A DNA stretch of 64,000 bases from Massilia sp. PAMC28688 (GTDB lineage: Bacteria > Pseudomonadota > Gammaproteobacteria > Burkholderiales > Burkholderiaceae_D), in assembly GCF_019443445.1 (NCBI RefSeq), contig NZ_CP080378.1, positions 2,418,001 through 2,482,000 on the forward strand, written 5' to 3'. Shown piece by piece: positions 35,099 through 45,195 of the stretch. The notes below the pieces were generated by a model. The model saw nothing but the letters and a program-made list of their open reading frames with translations, had not been told where the DNA came from and ran no database searches. The translations under genes and the position numbers were made by a program. Every line of letters begins with the position of its first letter. Position 1 is the stretch's first letter.

Positions 35099-36549
35099 AT
35101 CCCGCCCATGCAGATGTACTTGACGACCAGGTAGTCGTCCATGCCGTAGCGCGAGCCTTCGCGCCCCAGGCCTGACTGCTTCACGCCGCCAAAGGGGGCC
35201 ACTTCGGTCGAGATCAGACCCGTGTTCACCCCCACCATCCCGCTTTCCAGTGCGTCGGCCACGCGCCACACGCGGCCAATATCACGCGCGTAAAAGTAGG
35301 CCGCCAGGCCAAACTCCGTGTTGTTGGCCATCGCAATCACCTCCTCCTCGGTCTTGAAACGGAACAGCGGCGCCAGGGGACCGAAGGTTTCTTCCGTGGC
35401 CACCTGCATCTCGGACGTGACGTCGGCGATCACGGTGGGCTGGAAGAAGCTGTGGCCGAGCGCGTGGCGCTTGCCGCCGGCCAGCAGGCGGGCGCCCTTG
35501 GACAGTGCGTCGGCGATATGTTCTTCCACCTTGGTGACGGCTTTTTCCTCGATCAGCGGCCCCTGGGTGACGCCTGCTTCCTGCCCATTGCCCACCTTGA
35601 GCCTGGCCACCGCCGCCACCAGCTTTTCGGCAAACTGTTCATACACGCCGTCCTGCACGTACAGGCGATTGGCGCACACGCAGGTCTGGCCGGCGTTACG
35701 GTACTTGGAGGCGATGGCACCTTCCACGGCGGCGTCGATGTCGGCATCGTCAAACACGATGAACGGCGCATTGCCTCCCAATTCCAGCGACAGCTTCTTG
35801 ATGGTCGGCGCGCACTGCTCCATGAGGACGCGGCCAACTTCGGTGGAACCGGTAAAGGTGAGCTTGCGCACGATGGGGTTGCTGGTCATCTCCCCGCCAA
35901 TGGCCCTGGAGTCGCCGGTGATCACGCTGAACACCCCCTTCGGCACCCCGGCGCGCTCGGCCAGCGCAGCCAGCGCCAGTGCCGAGAAGGGCGTCAGTTC
36001 GGCCGGTTTGACCACCATCGTGCAGCCGGCTGCCAGCGCGGGGCCGGCCTTGCGGGTGATCATCGCGGCCGGGAAGTTCCATGGCGTGATGGCGGCGCAC
36101 ACGCCAATCGGTTCCTTGGTCACCACCAGGCGCCGGTCGGGCCATGGCGACTGCAGCGTGTCGCCTTCCACCCGCTTCGCTTCCTCGGCAAACCACTCGA
36201 TGAAGGCAGCAGCGTAGGTGATCTCGCCTTTCGATTCCGCCAGCGGCTTGCCCTGTTCTGCCGTCATGATCAATGCCAGGTCGTCTGCGTTTTCCAGCAT
36301 CAGGTCGTGCCACTTGCGCAGGATGACGCTGCGCTCTTTGGCTGTCTTGCTGCGCCACGCCGGCCAGGCCGCGCTGGCCGCTTCAATCGCTTGGCGCGCC
36401 TCGCCGGCGCCCATGCGCGGCACGGTGCCGAGTGCTTCGCCGGTGGCCGGATTGGTGACGGTGATGGTGGCGCCTTGGCCGGCGCCGCGCCACTGGCCGT
36501 CGATCAGGCAGGTTTCCTTGAGCAGGGACGGGTCTTTAAGCTTAAGCAT
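35095..36549 (-). CDS. gabD: NAD(P)-dependent succinate-semialdehyde dehydrogenase
   Basis: A 484-residue aldehyde dehydrogenase. The catalytic cysteine is in NAGQTCVCANRLYV and the general-base glutamate in ELGGNAPFIVFDDADID; the NAD-binding region is PWNFPAAMITRK. Overall the sequence matches GabD, which oxidises succinate semialdehyde to succinate, the last step of GABA breakdown. It lies divergent to puuD and next to other putrescine genes, which supports this role. No dedicated regulator is seen. Confidence 0.93.
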   Translation of the reverse strand: MLKLKDPSLLKETCLIDGQWRGAGQGATITVTNPATGEALGTVPRMGAGEARQAIEAASAAWPAWRSKTAKERSVILRKWHDLMLENADDLALIMTAEQGKPLAESKGEITYAAAFIEWFAEEAKRVEGDTLQSPWPDRRLVVTKEPIGVCAAITPWNFPAAMITRKAGPALAAGCTMVVKPAELTPFSALALAALAERAGVPKGVFSVITGDSRAIGGEMTSNPIVRKLTFTGSTEVGRVLMEQCAPTIKKLSLELGGNAPFIVFDDADIDAAVEGAIASKYRNAGQTCVCANRLYVQDGVYEQFAEKLVAAVARLKVGNGQEAGVTQGPLIEEKAVTKVEEHIADALSKGARLLAGGKRHALGHSFFQPTVIADVTSEMQVATEETFGPLAPLFRFKTEEEVIAMANNTEFGLAAYFYARDIGRVWRVADALESGMVGVNTGLISTEVAPFGGVKQSGLGREGSRYGMDDYLVVKYICMGGI

Positions 36550-36770
36550 GGCGGGCCTTGGAAAGTGGGGAGATTGCCCATGGTAGCCGAAACGCCATCA
36601 TTTCGCCCCGCCCGTCCGGACGTTGCCCTTAGTCAAATCCTCGGGTGTTGGCACGATATCTCTTTAGCAAGTAAGCTATGGGCTTGTTTGATATACATCA
36701 ATCGGCACTCGCATTCGCATTCGATTAGTTTTATGATGAATCCCAGTGCCCAACACACACGGCAGGCATT
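36550..36770. other. gabD-puuD intergenic region
   Basis: About 220 bp between divergent genes that must hold both promoters. A short CATTCG direct repeat occurs around 36710-36725. No clear PuuR-like operator or sigma-70 pair was identified with confidence. Confidence 0.45.
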
Positions 36771-37538
36771 ATGCGTAGTCCAATCGTTCTCGTACCAGCT
36801 TGCACCCGTCAGTTCGGTGATTTTCCCTATTACGGTGCGCAAATCAAATATGTCGATGCGGTCGTTCACGGCGCCGGCTGCGCGCCGCTCGTGCTGCCGG
36901 CGGTCGGCCAGGCCATGGACCTGGAAACCATGCTCGCCATCTGCGACGGCATTCTGCTTACCGGCTCGGCCAGCAATGTTCATCCCAGCCACTATGGCCA
37001 GGATGTGTACGATCCCGCCCTGCCGCAAGACCCGGCGCGTGATGCCACCACGCTGCCCCTGATCCGTGCCGCCCTGCGCCGCGGCATTCCCGTCATTGCA
37101 GTGTGCCGCGGCTTTCAGGAGATGAACGTGGCGCTCGGCGGCAGCCTGTATCAGGCCGTGCAGGATGTGGAAGGCAAGATGGACCACCGCGAGAATCCGG
37201 ATCTGCCGCTCGAAGAGCAGTATGGTCCGGCCCACGTGATCATGATCGAAGAAGGCGGCCAGCTGCAGCGCATCCTCAACGGCGCGACCCAGACCTGGGT
37301 CAATTCGCTGCACGGGCAGGGCGTGGACCGCCTGGCCGATGGCATTGCCATTGAAGCGCGTTCCGACGACGGCCTGGTGGAAGCATTTTCGGTGCCGTCG
37401 GCGCCGGGCTTCTCGCTGGCGGTCCAGTGGCATCCGGAGTGGCGCCTGCTGGACAATCCCGACTCCATGAAGATTTTCGGCGCCTTTGGCGACGCATGCC
37501 GCAGCTATCTTGAGAACAAGGGGAGTGCGGTCCCCTAG
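36771..37538 (+). CDS. puuD: Gamma-glutamyl-GABA hydrolase (PuuD-like)
   Basis: A 255-residue class I glutamine amidotransferase-like hydrolase. The catalytic Cys lies in IAVCRGFQEMNVALGG (a CRG nucleophile elbow) and the His-Glu pair in VQWHPEW. The N-terminus PIVLVPACTRQFG is typical of the PuuD subgroup, which cleaves gamma-glutamyl-GABA to glutamate and GABA. It leads a plus-strand run with puuA 79 bp behind. The neighbour gabD would then oxidise the semialdehyde made from GABA. Confidence 0.92.
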   Translation: MRSPIVLVPACTRQFGDFPYYGAQIKYVDAVVHGAGCAPLVLPAVGQAMDLETMLAICDGILLTGSASNVHPSHYGQDVYDPALPQDPARDATTLPLIRAALRRGIPVIAVCRGFQEMNVALGGSLYQAVQDVEGKMDHRENPDLPLEEQYGPAHVIMIEEGGQLQRILNGATQTWVNSLHGQGVDRLADGIAIEARSDDGLVEAFSVPSAPGFSLAVQWHPEWRLLDNPDSMKIFGAFGDACRSYLENKGSAVP

Positions 37539-37617
37539 CTTCGCCTGCCATCCTCCAGATCCATAGCACGCCGCGCTTTTGCGCCCGGCGTTTGAGCAAG
37601 ACTACAGAGAGACAATC

Positions 37618-38988
37618 ATGGCAATTCGCGAAAACTTTACCTACACAGACATGGATCTGTGGCTTAACGAAAAACGGGTCACCGAAATCGAGTGCCTGAT
37701 TCCCGACCTGACCGGTGTCGCCCGCGGCAAGATCCTGCCGCGTGCCAAATTCACCCAGGAGCGCGGCATGCGCATTCCCGAGGCCGTGCTGGGCATGACC
37801 GTCACCGGCAACTATCCGGTCAACGATGGCCCGTACGACCGCGCCATTTCCACCACCGACCGCGACATGATCCTCAAGGCCGACCCCACCACCATCACCA
37901 TGGTGCCGTGGGCGGTCGATCCCACCGCGCAGGTGATCCACGACTGCTATTTTTCGGACGGCAAACTGGTCGACTTCGCGCCCCGCTCGGTGCTGCGCCG
38001 CGTGCTCAAGCTGTACGAAGACAAGGGCTGGAAGCCGGTGGTGGCGCCGGAGCTTGAGTTCTACCTCACGGCCAAGAATACCGATCCCGACCTGCCGCTC
38101 AAGCCGCCCATTGGCCGCAGCGGCCGCGCCGAAACCAGCCGCCAGGTCTACAGCATCGACGCGGTCAATGAGTTCGATCCGCTGTTCGAAGACATTTATG
38201 ATTACTGCGACCTGATGAACCTGGACGTCGACACCCTGATCCACGAGATCGGTGCCGGCCAGATGGAGATCAATTTCCAGCACGGCGACCCATTGGGCCT
38301 GGCCGACAAGGTGTTCTTCTTCAAGCGCACCCTGCGCGAGGCGGCGCTCAAGCACGACATGTACGCCACCTTCATGGCCAAGCCCATGGCGGGCGAGCCT
38401 GGATCGGCCATGCACGTCCACCAGAGCGTGGTCGACACCAAGACCGGCCGCAATATCTTCAGCAGCGAAGATGGTTCGGCCTCGCCGCTGTTCAAGCAGT
38501 ATATCGGCGGCCTGCAGCGCTACATGCCGTCGGCCATGGCGATCGTGGCGCCGTACGTCAATTCGTACCGCCGCATCGTGCGTCACACGGCCGCTCCCAT
38601 TAACATCCAGTGGGGGCTGGACAACCGCACGGTGGGCTTCCGGGTGCCGGAATCGGGCGTGCAGGACCGGCGCGTGGAAAACCGCATCATCGGTGCCGAC
38701 GCCAATCCTTACCTGGCCCTGGCCGTCACGCTGGCTTGCGGCTACCTTGGCATGACCGAGCAGCTCGAGCCGTCTGCCATGATGACCGGCAGCGCCTACG
38801 ACATGCCGTTCGAACTGCCGCAAGGCCTGCCGGAAGCGCTGCAGATGCTGCGCGCCGAGGACAAGCTGCGCAGCGTGCTGGGCGACCGCTTCATCGATGT
38901 CTACGCCGCCATCAAGGACGTGGAGCACCAGGAATTCATGCGCGTGATCAGCCCGTGGGAGCGCGAGCACCTGCTGCTGCACGTATGA
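37618..38988 (+). CDS. puuA: Gamma-glutamylputrescine synthetase (PuuA-like glutamine synthetase)
   Basis: A 456-residue glutamine synthetase-family ligase. GS-fold motifs are present: PELEFYLTA, EIGAGQMEINFQHGDPLGLA, MHVHQS and GADANPYLALA. In this context it most likely joins glutamate to putrescine, the first step of the gamma-glutamylated pathway, rather than ammonia. An in-frame extension to 37579 is disfavoured because ATG 37618 starts the family sequence MAIRENFTYTDMD. It is followed by an aminotransferase. Confidence 0.9.
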   Translation: MAIRENFTYTDMDLWLNEKRVTEIECLIPDLTGVARGKILPRAKFTQERGMRIPEAVLGMTVTGNYPVNDGPYDRAISTTDRDMILKADPTTITMVPWAVDPTAQVIHDCYFSDGKLVDFAPRSVLRRVLKLYEDKGWKPVVAPELEFYLTAKNTDPDLPLKPPIGRSGRAETSRQVYSIDAVNEFDPLFEDIYDYCDLMNLDVDTLIHEIGAGQMEINFQHGDPLGLADKVFFFKRTLREAALKHDMYATFMAKPMAGEPGSAMHVHQSVVDTKTGRNIFSSEDGSASPLFKQYIGGLQRYMPSAMAIVAPYVNSYRRIVRHTAAPINIQWGLDNRTVGFRVPESGVQDRRVENRIIGADANPYLALAVTLACGYLGMTEQLEPSAMMTGSAYDMPFELPQGLPEALQMLRAEDKLRSVLGDRFIDVYAAIKDVEHQEFMRVISPWEREHLLLHV

Positions 38989-39063
38989 CAGGCAAGCGAG
39001 CTGCCGCACCTGCGGCAGTGCTCACCCACCGCAGCATCCATTAACGTTACGTCGAGGTTCATC

Positions 39064-40509
39064 ATGCCACCCCAATCACTGGCCCCAGCAGCAGCGGTCC
39101 TGGCCTCCGTCAAGAACGCCGTCAACGAAGTGTATGACACCGCGGCGCTGCGGCGCCAGGACGCGGCCCACTACATGCACCCGTTTACCGATCACGCCGC
39201 GCTGGCCGAAAAAGGTGTGCGCGTTATGGTGCGCGGTGACGGCATCTACCTGTGGGATTCGGAGGGCAACAAGATCCTGGACGGGATGTCGGGCCTGTGG
39301 TGCGTCAATGTCGGCTATGGCCGTACCAGCATTTCGAATGCTGTCTACCGGCAGATGGAAACGCTGCCGTTCTATAACAGCTTTTTCAACACCACCAATA
39401 TCCCGGCGGTGCAGCTGGCGTCACTGCTGGTGGAACTGTCGCCGCCGCAGTTCAATCACGTGTTCTTCACCGGCTCCGGGTCGGAGGCCAACGACACCAA
39501 CGTACGCATGGTGCGCCGCTACTGGGACCTGTTGGGCTACAAGGGCCGTCACACCATCATCAGCCGCTACAACGCCTACCATGGCAGCACCGTGGCCGGG
39601 TCGGCCCTGGGCGGCATGGAAGGCATGCACGAGCAGGCCGGCACCATGCCGGGCATCGAGCATATCGGCCAGCCGAATTATTTTGAGTCCGGCATGGGCC
39701 TGAGCGAAAACGAATTCGGCATCGTCGCCGCCGGCTGGCTGGAAAAGAAAATCCTGGAAGTCGGTCCCGACAAGGTGGCCGCCTTCATCGGCGAACCGGT
39801 GCAGGGCGCCGGCGGCGTGATCATCCCGCCGGTGACCTACTGGCCCGAAATCCAGCGTATCTGCGACAAGTACGGCATCCTGCTCATTGCCGATGAAGTC
39901 ATTTGCGGTTTTGGACGCCTGGGTACCTGGTTTGCGTCGGAGCTGATGGGCATCAAGCCGGACCTGATCACCTTTGCCAAGGGCGTCACCTCCGGCTACG
40001 TGCCGCTGGGCGGGGTGCTGGTGGGCGACCGCGTGGCCAAGGTGCTGACTGAAAAAGGCGGCGACTTCAATCATGGCTTTACCTATTCAGGCCACCCCGT
40101 GGCTTGCGCCGCGGCCCTTGAAAACCTGCGCATCATCCGCGACGAAAAGCTGGTGGAGCAGGTGGCCATGAAAACAGGCCCCTACCTGAAAGCGAAATTT
40201 GCCGGCCTGAGCGACCATCCGCTGGTGGGATTTACGAATAGCTCCGGCTTTGTGGCTGGCCTGAACCTGGTACGCAAAAAAGCGGCCAACGTGCACGAAT
40301 GCGAGCTGTTCGAACCATCGCAGGGCGTGGGCATGATCTGCCGCGGCCACATGTTCAGCAATGGCATGATCATGCGCGCCGTGGGGGACCGCATGATCAT
40401 CGCGCCGCCCCTGATCATGAGCTGCGAGCAGATTGACGAGATGATCGCCAAGATCCGCTTCTGCCTCGACGCCACGCTGGCCGATCTGCGCCAGCGCGGC
40501 TGGGTGTGA
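39064..40509 (+). CDS. spuC: Class III aminotransferase, SpuC-like (putrescine/omega-amino acid)
   Basis: A 481-residue PLP enzyme of the ornithine/omega-amino acid transaminase family. The PLP lysine lies in LITFAKGVTSGYVPLGG, and the cofactor-pocket motifs are FFTGSGSEANDTN and IADEVICGFGRLG. SpuC-type enzymes transfer the amino group of putrescine to pyruvate. Between puuA and puuC it may replace the PuuB oxidase step, transaminating gamma-glutamylputrescine or free putrescine. The substrate is inferred from context. Confidence 0.9.
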   Translation: MPPQSLAPAAAVLASVKNAVNEVYDTAALRRQDAAHYMHPFTDHAALAEKGVRVMVRGDGIYLWDSEGNKILDGMSGLWCVNVGYGRTSISNAVYRQMETLPFYNSFFNTTNIPAVQLASLLVELSPPQFNHVFFTGSGSEANDTNVRMVRRYWDLLGYKGRHTIISRYNAYHGSTVAGSALGGMEGMHEQAGTMPGIEHIGQPNYFESGMGLSENEFGIVAAGWLEKKILEVGPDKVAAFIGEPVQGAGGVIIPPVTYWPEIQRICDKYGILLIADEVICGFGRLGTWFASELMGIKPDLITFAKGVTSGYVPLGGVLVGDRVAKVLTEKGGDFNHGFTYSGHPVACAAALENLRIIRDEKLVEQVAMKTGPYLKAKFAGLSDHPLVGFTNSSGFVAGLNLVRKKAANVHECELFEPSQGVGMICRGHMFSNGMIMRAVGDRMIIAPPLIMSCEQIDEMIAKIRFCLDATLADLRQRGWV

Positions 40510-40528
40510 TTGCCGTACTGCGGGCTAC

Positions 40529-41965
40529 TTAGGCTTCCTTGCGGTCTTGCAGTAGCTGCGGTGCCAGGGAGCCTGCGAGCATGCCGATAAAGGCGGCGAT
40601 CAAGCCTGCGAGCTGGCCCGGGAATTGTTCGCCCAGTGTCGAGATTTGAGGCAGGTGGATCAGCCACACCGAGATGCCCAGCAAGATGGACATGATGGCG
40701 CCCTGGGTGGTGGCGCGCTTCCAGTACAGTCCCATGACCAGGGGTACAAACGCCGCTACCAGGGGAACCTGGTAGGCGCCCGACACCAGGTCGTAGATGG
40801 AGGTGCCCTGCATCGAGATGGCATAGGCCAGCACCATGGCAGCGAAGACCACGATCGAGCAGCGTACCGCAAACAGTTGCTGACGGTCCGTCATGCCGGG
40901 GCGCAGGTGCTTGAGGATGTTCTCCACAAAGCTGGTCGAAGGGGCCAGCAGGGTGGCCGACGAGGTGCTCTTGATGGCCGAAAGCAGGGCGCCGAAAAAC
41001 AGGATCTGCATAATCAGCGGCATTTTGGTCATGACAAAGGTGGGCAGCAGGCGCTGATGGTCGTTTTCGGCCATCGCCATGCCGGCTTCGCCCAATACCA
41101 TGACCGCGCACAGGACGATGAACATGGGGACGAAGGCGAACATGATATAGCTGGCACCGCCGATGATGGCGCCGGTGCGGGCCGTTGGCGCATCCTTGGC
41201 CGACATCACGCGCTGGAAGACGTCCTGCTGCGGAATGCTGCCCAACATCATGGTCAGGGCGGCGCCCAGGAAAAAGGCGATCTCCTTGAAGGTGGGCGGC
41301 GGCAGGAAGTTCCACAAGTCCCTCTGGCCGGCGAAGGCCATCACCTGCGCCGGCCCGCCGGCCAGGTCGGCGGCAAAGACGGCAATGAGGGACAGGCCCA
41401 GGACCAGCACGATCATCTGGATGAAGTCAGTAATGGCAATGGCCAGGAAGCCGCCGACCACCACGTAGATCAGCACGGAGAGGGTGCCGATGACCATCCC
41501 GGCCGTTTCCGACATGGCGCCTCCGGTCAGCACCGTAAACACCAGGCCCAGGGCAGTGATTTGCGCGGCCACCCAGCCAAGGTAGGACAGGATGATGGCA
41601 ATTGAACAGAATACCTCGATGCCTTTGCCGTAGCGCTTGCGATAATAGTCGCCAATGGTGAGCAGATTGAGTTTGTACAGGCGGGCGGCAAAGAACATGC
41701 CGACCAGGATCAGGCAGGTACCGGCGCCGAAGGGGTCTTCGACAATGGCGTTCATGCCGCCCTGGACGAATTTGGCGGGAATGCCCATGACCGTTTCGGC
41801 ACCGAACCAGGTGGCGAAGGTGGTGGTCACCACCATGATCAGCGGCAGGCTGCGGCCGGCGACGGCAAAATCGGCCGTATTCTTGATGCGCCGCCCGGCC
41901 CACAAACCAAGTGCAAGCGTGGCAAGCAGATAGAGCACCACGGCGGTGATCAGGGTGTAATTCAT
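40529..41965 (-). CDS. Sodium:solute symporter family transporter
   Basis: A 478-residue integral membrane transporter of the SSS/PutP type with about 13 hydrophobic segments. Conserved features are FAVAGRSLPLIMVVTTTFAT, GGFLAIAITDFIQM and FGALLSAIKSTSSATLLAPS. It probably imports an amine or organic acid with Na+; in this locus a putrescine, GABA or related substrate is a guess. It is encoded on the opposite strand within the putrescine set, between the aminotransferase and the aldehyde dehydrogenase. Start ATG 41965 follows GGAG. Confidence 0.9.
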   Translation of the reverse strand: MNYTLITAVVLYLLATLALGLWAGRRIKNTADFAVAGRSLPLIMVVTTTFATWFGAETVMGIPAKFVQGGMNAIVEDPFGAGTCLILVGMFFAARLYKLNLLTIGDYYRKRYGKGIEVFCSIAIILSYLGWVAAQITALGLVFTVLTGGAMSETAGMVIGTLSVLIYVVVGGFLAIAITDFIQMIVLVLGLSLIAVFAADLAGGPAQVMAFAGQRDLWNFLPPPTFKEIAFFLGAALTMMLGSIPQQDVFQRVMSAKDAPTARTGAIIGGASYIMFAFVPMFIVLCAVMVLGEAGMAMAENDHQRLLPTFVMTKMPLIMQILFFGALLSAIKSTSSATLLAPSTSFVENILKHLRPGMTDRQQLFAVRCSIVVFAAMVLAYAISMQGTSIYDLVSGAYQVPLVAAFVPLVMGLYWKRATTQGAIMSILLGISVWLIHLPQISTLGEQFPGQLAGLIAAFIGMLAGSLAPQLLQDRKEA

Positions 41966-42127
41966 GGTCAATGGCTCCAGGGATACAGAACTGAAGGATG
42001 TGCAAAGATTGCCCAGCCGGAAAGTTGGGGGATTATAGCTGTGCTTGGAAGGCGGATTGCCGAATTAGAACGAAATTATTGGTGGGCGCTGCATACTTAC
42101 GACAAATTCATGAAGACGGAGGCTGTG

Positions 42128-43615
42128 ATGGATGGCAAGCAATGGCACGAAGAGGCGCAGGCGATTACGATTGACGGGCGCGCAGTCATCAATGGCGAGC
42201 GTGTCGCCGCATGCTCTGGTGAGCAATTCGACAATATTTCACCTATCGATGGGCGCACGCTGGGTACGACCGCGCGCTGCGGCCTGGCTGATGTCGACGC
42301 GGCCGTGGCCGCCGCCCGCGCCGCCTTTGAGGACCGGCGCTGGGCCGGCCAGGCACCGGCCCAGCGCAAGCGCACCATGATCAAGTTCGCCGACGCCATA
42401 ATGGCGCACAAGGACGAACTGGCACTGCTTGAAACGCTGGATATGGGCAAGCCGATCAAGTACAGCCGCAGCGTGGATGTGCCGGCCGCCGCCAACTGCA
42501 TCCGCTGGTATGGCGAGGCGATCGACAAGATCTACGATGAAATCGCGCCCACGGGCGATGACAGCCTGGCCATGATCACGCGCGAGCCGGTGGGCGTGGT
42601 TGCCGCCATCGTCCCGTGGAACTACCCCATGATCATGGCCGCCTGGAAGATCGCCCCGGCGCTGGCGGCGGGCAACAGCGTGGTGCTCAAGCCGTCCGAA
42701 AAGTCGCCCCTGACCGCACTGCGCCTGGCCGAAATCGCGCTCGAGGCGGGCATTCCGCCGGGCGTGTTCAACGTGGTGCCCGGCTACGGCCACGAGGCCG
42801 GCGCGGCCCTGGCGCTGCACATGGATGTGGACTGCATCGGCTTTACCGGCTCGACCAAGGTCGGAAAGCAGATCATGCAGATGGCCGGCCAGTCCAACCT
42901 TAAGCGCGCCTGGACTGAACTGGGCGGCAAGTCGGCCAACATTGTCTGCGCCGACTGTCCGGACATCGACGCCGCCGTCAGCGCGGCCATCGGCGCCATT
43001 TACTTCAACCAGGGCGAAAGCTGCAATGCCCCGTCGCGCCTGTTCGTGGAGGAGTCGATCAAGGACGCATTCATGGAAAAGGCGCTGCCGATGATGGCGC
43101 GCTATGCACCGGGCGACCCGCTGGACGAAGCGACCATCATGGGCGCCATTGTCGATGCCACGCAGATGAAAACCGTGATGGGCTATATCGAGCAGGGCAA
43201 GCAGGCCGGTGCCCGGCTCCTGTTTGGCGGCGCCGCGGCGCGCATTGATACCGGTGGCTTCTACGTGGCGCCAACCCTGTTCGACCAGGTGGACAGCTCC
43301 ATGACGATTGCGTCGGAAGAGATTTTTGGCCCGGTGCTGTCGGTGCTCAGTTTTACCGACATCGATGACGCCGTGCGCCAGGCCAACGGCACGCCGTACG
43401 GGCTGCAGGCCGCGGTATGGACGCGCGACATCAGCAAGGCCATTCAGACCGCGCGCGCGCTGCGGGCGGGCACGGTGCATGTCAACCAGTACGACGGCGA
43501 CGACATCACGGTGCCGTTTGGCGGCTACAAGCAGTCCGGCAATGGCCGCGACAAGTCGCTGCATGCCTTTGACAAGTACACCGAGCTCAAGACTACCTGG
43601 ATCCAGATTGGCTGA
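42128..43615 (+). CDS. puuC: Gamma-glutamyl-gamma-aminobutyraldehyde dehydrogenase (PuuC-like)
   Basis: A 495-residue aldehyde dehydrogenase, the same length as E. coli PuuC. NAD-binding PWNYPMIMAAWK, the base ELGGKSANIV and the nucleophile in NQGESCNAPSRLFV are intact, and the C-terminus FGGYKQSGNGRDKSLHAFDK is typical. It should oxidise the gamma-glutamylated or free aminobutyraldehyde. ATG 42128 is chosen because GGAGG lies at 42118-42122 and it gives the family length; 42110 or 42041 would be longer. It converges on entA. Confidence 0.92.
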   Translation: MDGKQWHEEAQAITIDGRAVINGERVAACSGEQFDNISPIDGRTLGTTARCGLADVDAAVAAARAAFEDRRWAGQAPAQRKRTMIKFADAIMAHKDELALLETLDMGKPIKYSRSVDVPAAANCIRWYGEAIDKIYDEIAPTGDDSLAMITREPVGVVAAIVPWNYPMIMAAWKIAPALAAGNSVVLKPSEKSPLTALRLAEIALEAGIPPGVFNVVPGYGHEAGAALALHMDVDCIGFTGSTKVGKQIMQMAGQSNLKRAWTELGGKSANIVCADCPDIDAAVSAAIGAIYFNQGESCNAPSRLFVEESIKDAFMEKALPMMARYAPGDPLDEATIMGAIVDATQMKTVMGYIEQGKQAGARLLFGGAAARIDTGGFYVAPTLFDQVDSSMTIASEEIFGPVLSVLSFTDIDDAVRQANGTPYGLQAAVWTRDISKAIQTARALRAGTVHVNQYDGDDITVPFGGYKQSGNGRDKSLHAFDKYTELKTTWIQIG

Positions 43616-43628
43616 CGAGAGGTGACCG

Positions 43629-44375
43629 CTAACTGCCCAGGGTGGCACCACCGTCCACCCGCAGGTCGTGCATGGTGATGTGGCGCGCACGCTGCGACGC
43701 CAGGAAGCATACGGCGTCCGCCACATCCTGGGAACTGGCGATGCGTCCCAGCGGTATGCCAAGCCGGAAGCTGTGCGGCGAGCCGGCGATGACCTGCTGC
43801 TCGCCGTCCGGACTGCTCCAGAGCTGGCGCTGCATCGCGGTATCGGTGGAACCGGGCGAGACCACATTGCAGCGGATGCCAAATGGCGCCAGCTCCAGGC
43901 CGAGGCAGCGGGTGAACTGGGTCGATGCGGCCTTTGACGCGGCGTAAGCGGCCATCAGCTGGCGTGGCACGCTGGATGCGTTCGATGCCACCGTGACGAT
44001 CACGCCGCTGCGGCGCGGCACCATGCGCTCGCCCACCGCGCGGCACAGGCGAAACACACCGCCCGCGTTCACGGCAAAGGTGCGGTCCCAGTCGGCGTCG
44101 CTCATCTCCAGCGCCGCGCCCAGGTGCAGGATGCCCGCCACGTTGACGAGGATGTCCACCGGTCCCAGCTCCTGCTCGATGCGCACCACCGCGCCATCGA
44201 CGGCGCTGCTGTCGGCCACGTCCACCACCAGGGCGATGCCGCCGGGCGGCGGCTCCACTGCCTGGATGTCGAGTGCCGCTACCCGCGCACCCTGTGCGGC
44301 CAGCGATTGCGCGACCTGCGCACCGATGCCCTGGGCGGCGCCGCTCACGATCGCCACCTTTCCTGCAAATTCCAT
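43629..44375 (-). CDS. entA: 2,3-dihydro-2,3-dihydroxybenzoate dehydrogenase EntA
   Basis: A 248-residue short-chain dehydrogenase. The NAD-binding GAAQGIGA, the structural NVAG and the active-site YAASK are intact. The clade is recognisable as EntA/DhbA, which makes 2,3-dihydroxybenzoate from the dihydrodiol. It is the last gene of the ten-gene siderophore operon, 13 bp after the ATPase gene. Its separation from entCEB by the NRPS and transport genes is unusual compared with E. coli. Confidence 0.93.
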   Translation of the reverse strand: MEFAGKVAIVSGAAQGIGAQVAQSLAAQGARVAALDIQAVEPPPGGIALVVDVADSSAVDGAVVRIEQELGPVDILVNVAGILHLGAALEMSDADWDRTFAVNAGGVFRLCRAVGERMVPRRSGVIVTVASNASSVPRQLMAAYAASKAASTQFTRCLGLELAPFGIRCNVVSPGSTDTAMQRQLWSSPDGEQQVIAGSPHSFRLGIPLGRIASSQDVADAVCFLASQRARHITMHDLRVDGGATLGS

Positions 44376-44388
44376 GCTGTTCTCCTGT

Positions 44389-45195
44389 TCAGGCCTGGTT
44401 GACGGCGTACAGGCGCGGCTGGCGCGCCACCGGCACTACCAGCGGCGCGCCATCATGTGGCGCCGCCAGAATGTCGGCCTCGATTCCATACAGATCGCGC
44501 ACCAGGGCCGCCGTCACGACGGAGCCCGGGCGGCCGCTGGCGGCCACCCGTCCGCCGCGCATGGCCACCAGCGTGTCGCCGTAGCGTGCCGCCGCGCCAA
44601 GATCGTGCAGCACCATGACGACGGTGCGTCCGGCGCGCGCCAGTTGCCGCACCAGGTCCAGCACTTCCACCTGGTGCCCCAAATCCAGCATGCTGGTTGG
44701 TTCGTCCAGCAGCAGTACCGGCGTCTCCTGCGCCAGCGCCATGGCCAGCCAGCAGCGCTGGCGCTGCCCGCCCGAGAGTTGGCTCAGTGGCCTTGCCGCC
44801 AGGGCGCTGGTGCCGGTATCGCGCATGGCCTGCTGCACCGCGCGTTCGTCGTCCGCCGACCACTGGCGCAGCAGCCCCTGGTGCGGATGCCGTCCGTAGC
44901 GCACCAGGGCGGAAACGGTAATGCCTTCCGGTGTCACGGGCGCCTGCGGCAGCATGGCGATCAGGCGCGCGCTGTCGCGACCCGGCAGGGACCAGACGTT
45001 CTTGCTCCCGATCCGGATGGTTCCCGCATCCGGCCGGTGCAGCCGTGCCAGACAGCGCAGCAAGGTGGACTTGCCGCAGCCATTGGGGCCGGCGATCACG
45101 GTCACTTCGCCCGGGATGAAGCTCAGGCAAATATCGTGCAGCGCCGGGCGTGCGCCGTGGCTGGCACTGAGTTTGTCGATAGCGATGGTATTCAA
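44389..45195 (-). CDS. fepC: Ferric-siderophore ABC importer, ATP-binding protein (FepC-like)
   Basis: A 268-residue ATPase of the FecE/FepC family. Walker [10 protein letters not shown], the signature [16 protein letters not shown], Walker [13 protein letters not shown] and the switch His in MVLHDLGAA are present. Translation appears to begin at TTG 45195, which overlaps the upstream stop as TTGA and has GGGAGAA six bases before it; no ATG is suitably placed. It powers inner-membrane uptake with the two adjacent permeases. Confidence 0.93.
   Translation of the reverse strand: MNTIAIDKLSASHGARPALHDICLSFIPGEVTVIAGPNGCGKSTLLRCLARLHRPDAGTIRIGSKNVWSLPGRDSARLIAMLPQAPVTPEGITVSALVRYGRHPHQGLLRQWSADDERAVQQAMRDTGTSALAARPLSQLSGGQRQRCWLAMALAQETPVLLLDEPTSMLDLGHQVEVLDLVRQLARAGRTVVMVLHDLGAAARYGDTLVAMRGGRVAASGRPGSVVTAALVRDLYGIEADILAAPHDGAPLVVPVARQPRLYAVNQA

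Noticed and set aside
36550..36770. PuuR-like operator in the gabD-puuD region
   Set aside because: Only a loose CATTCG repeat is present; no dyad of the expected form was found.
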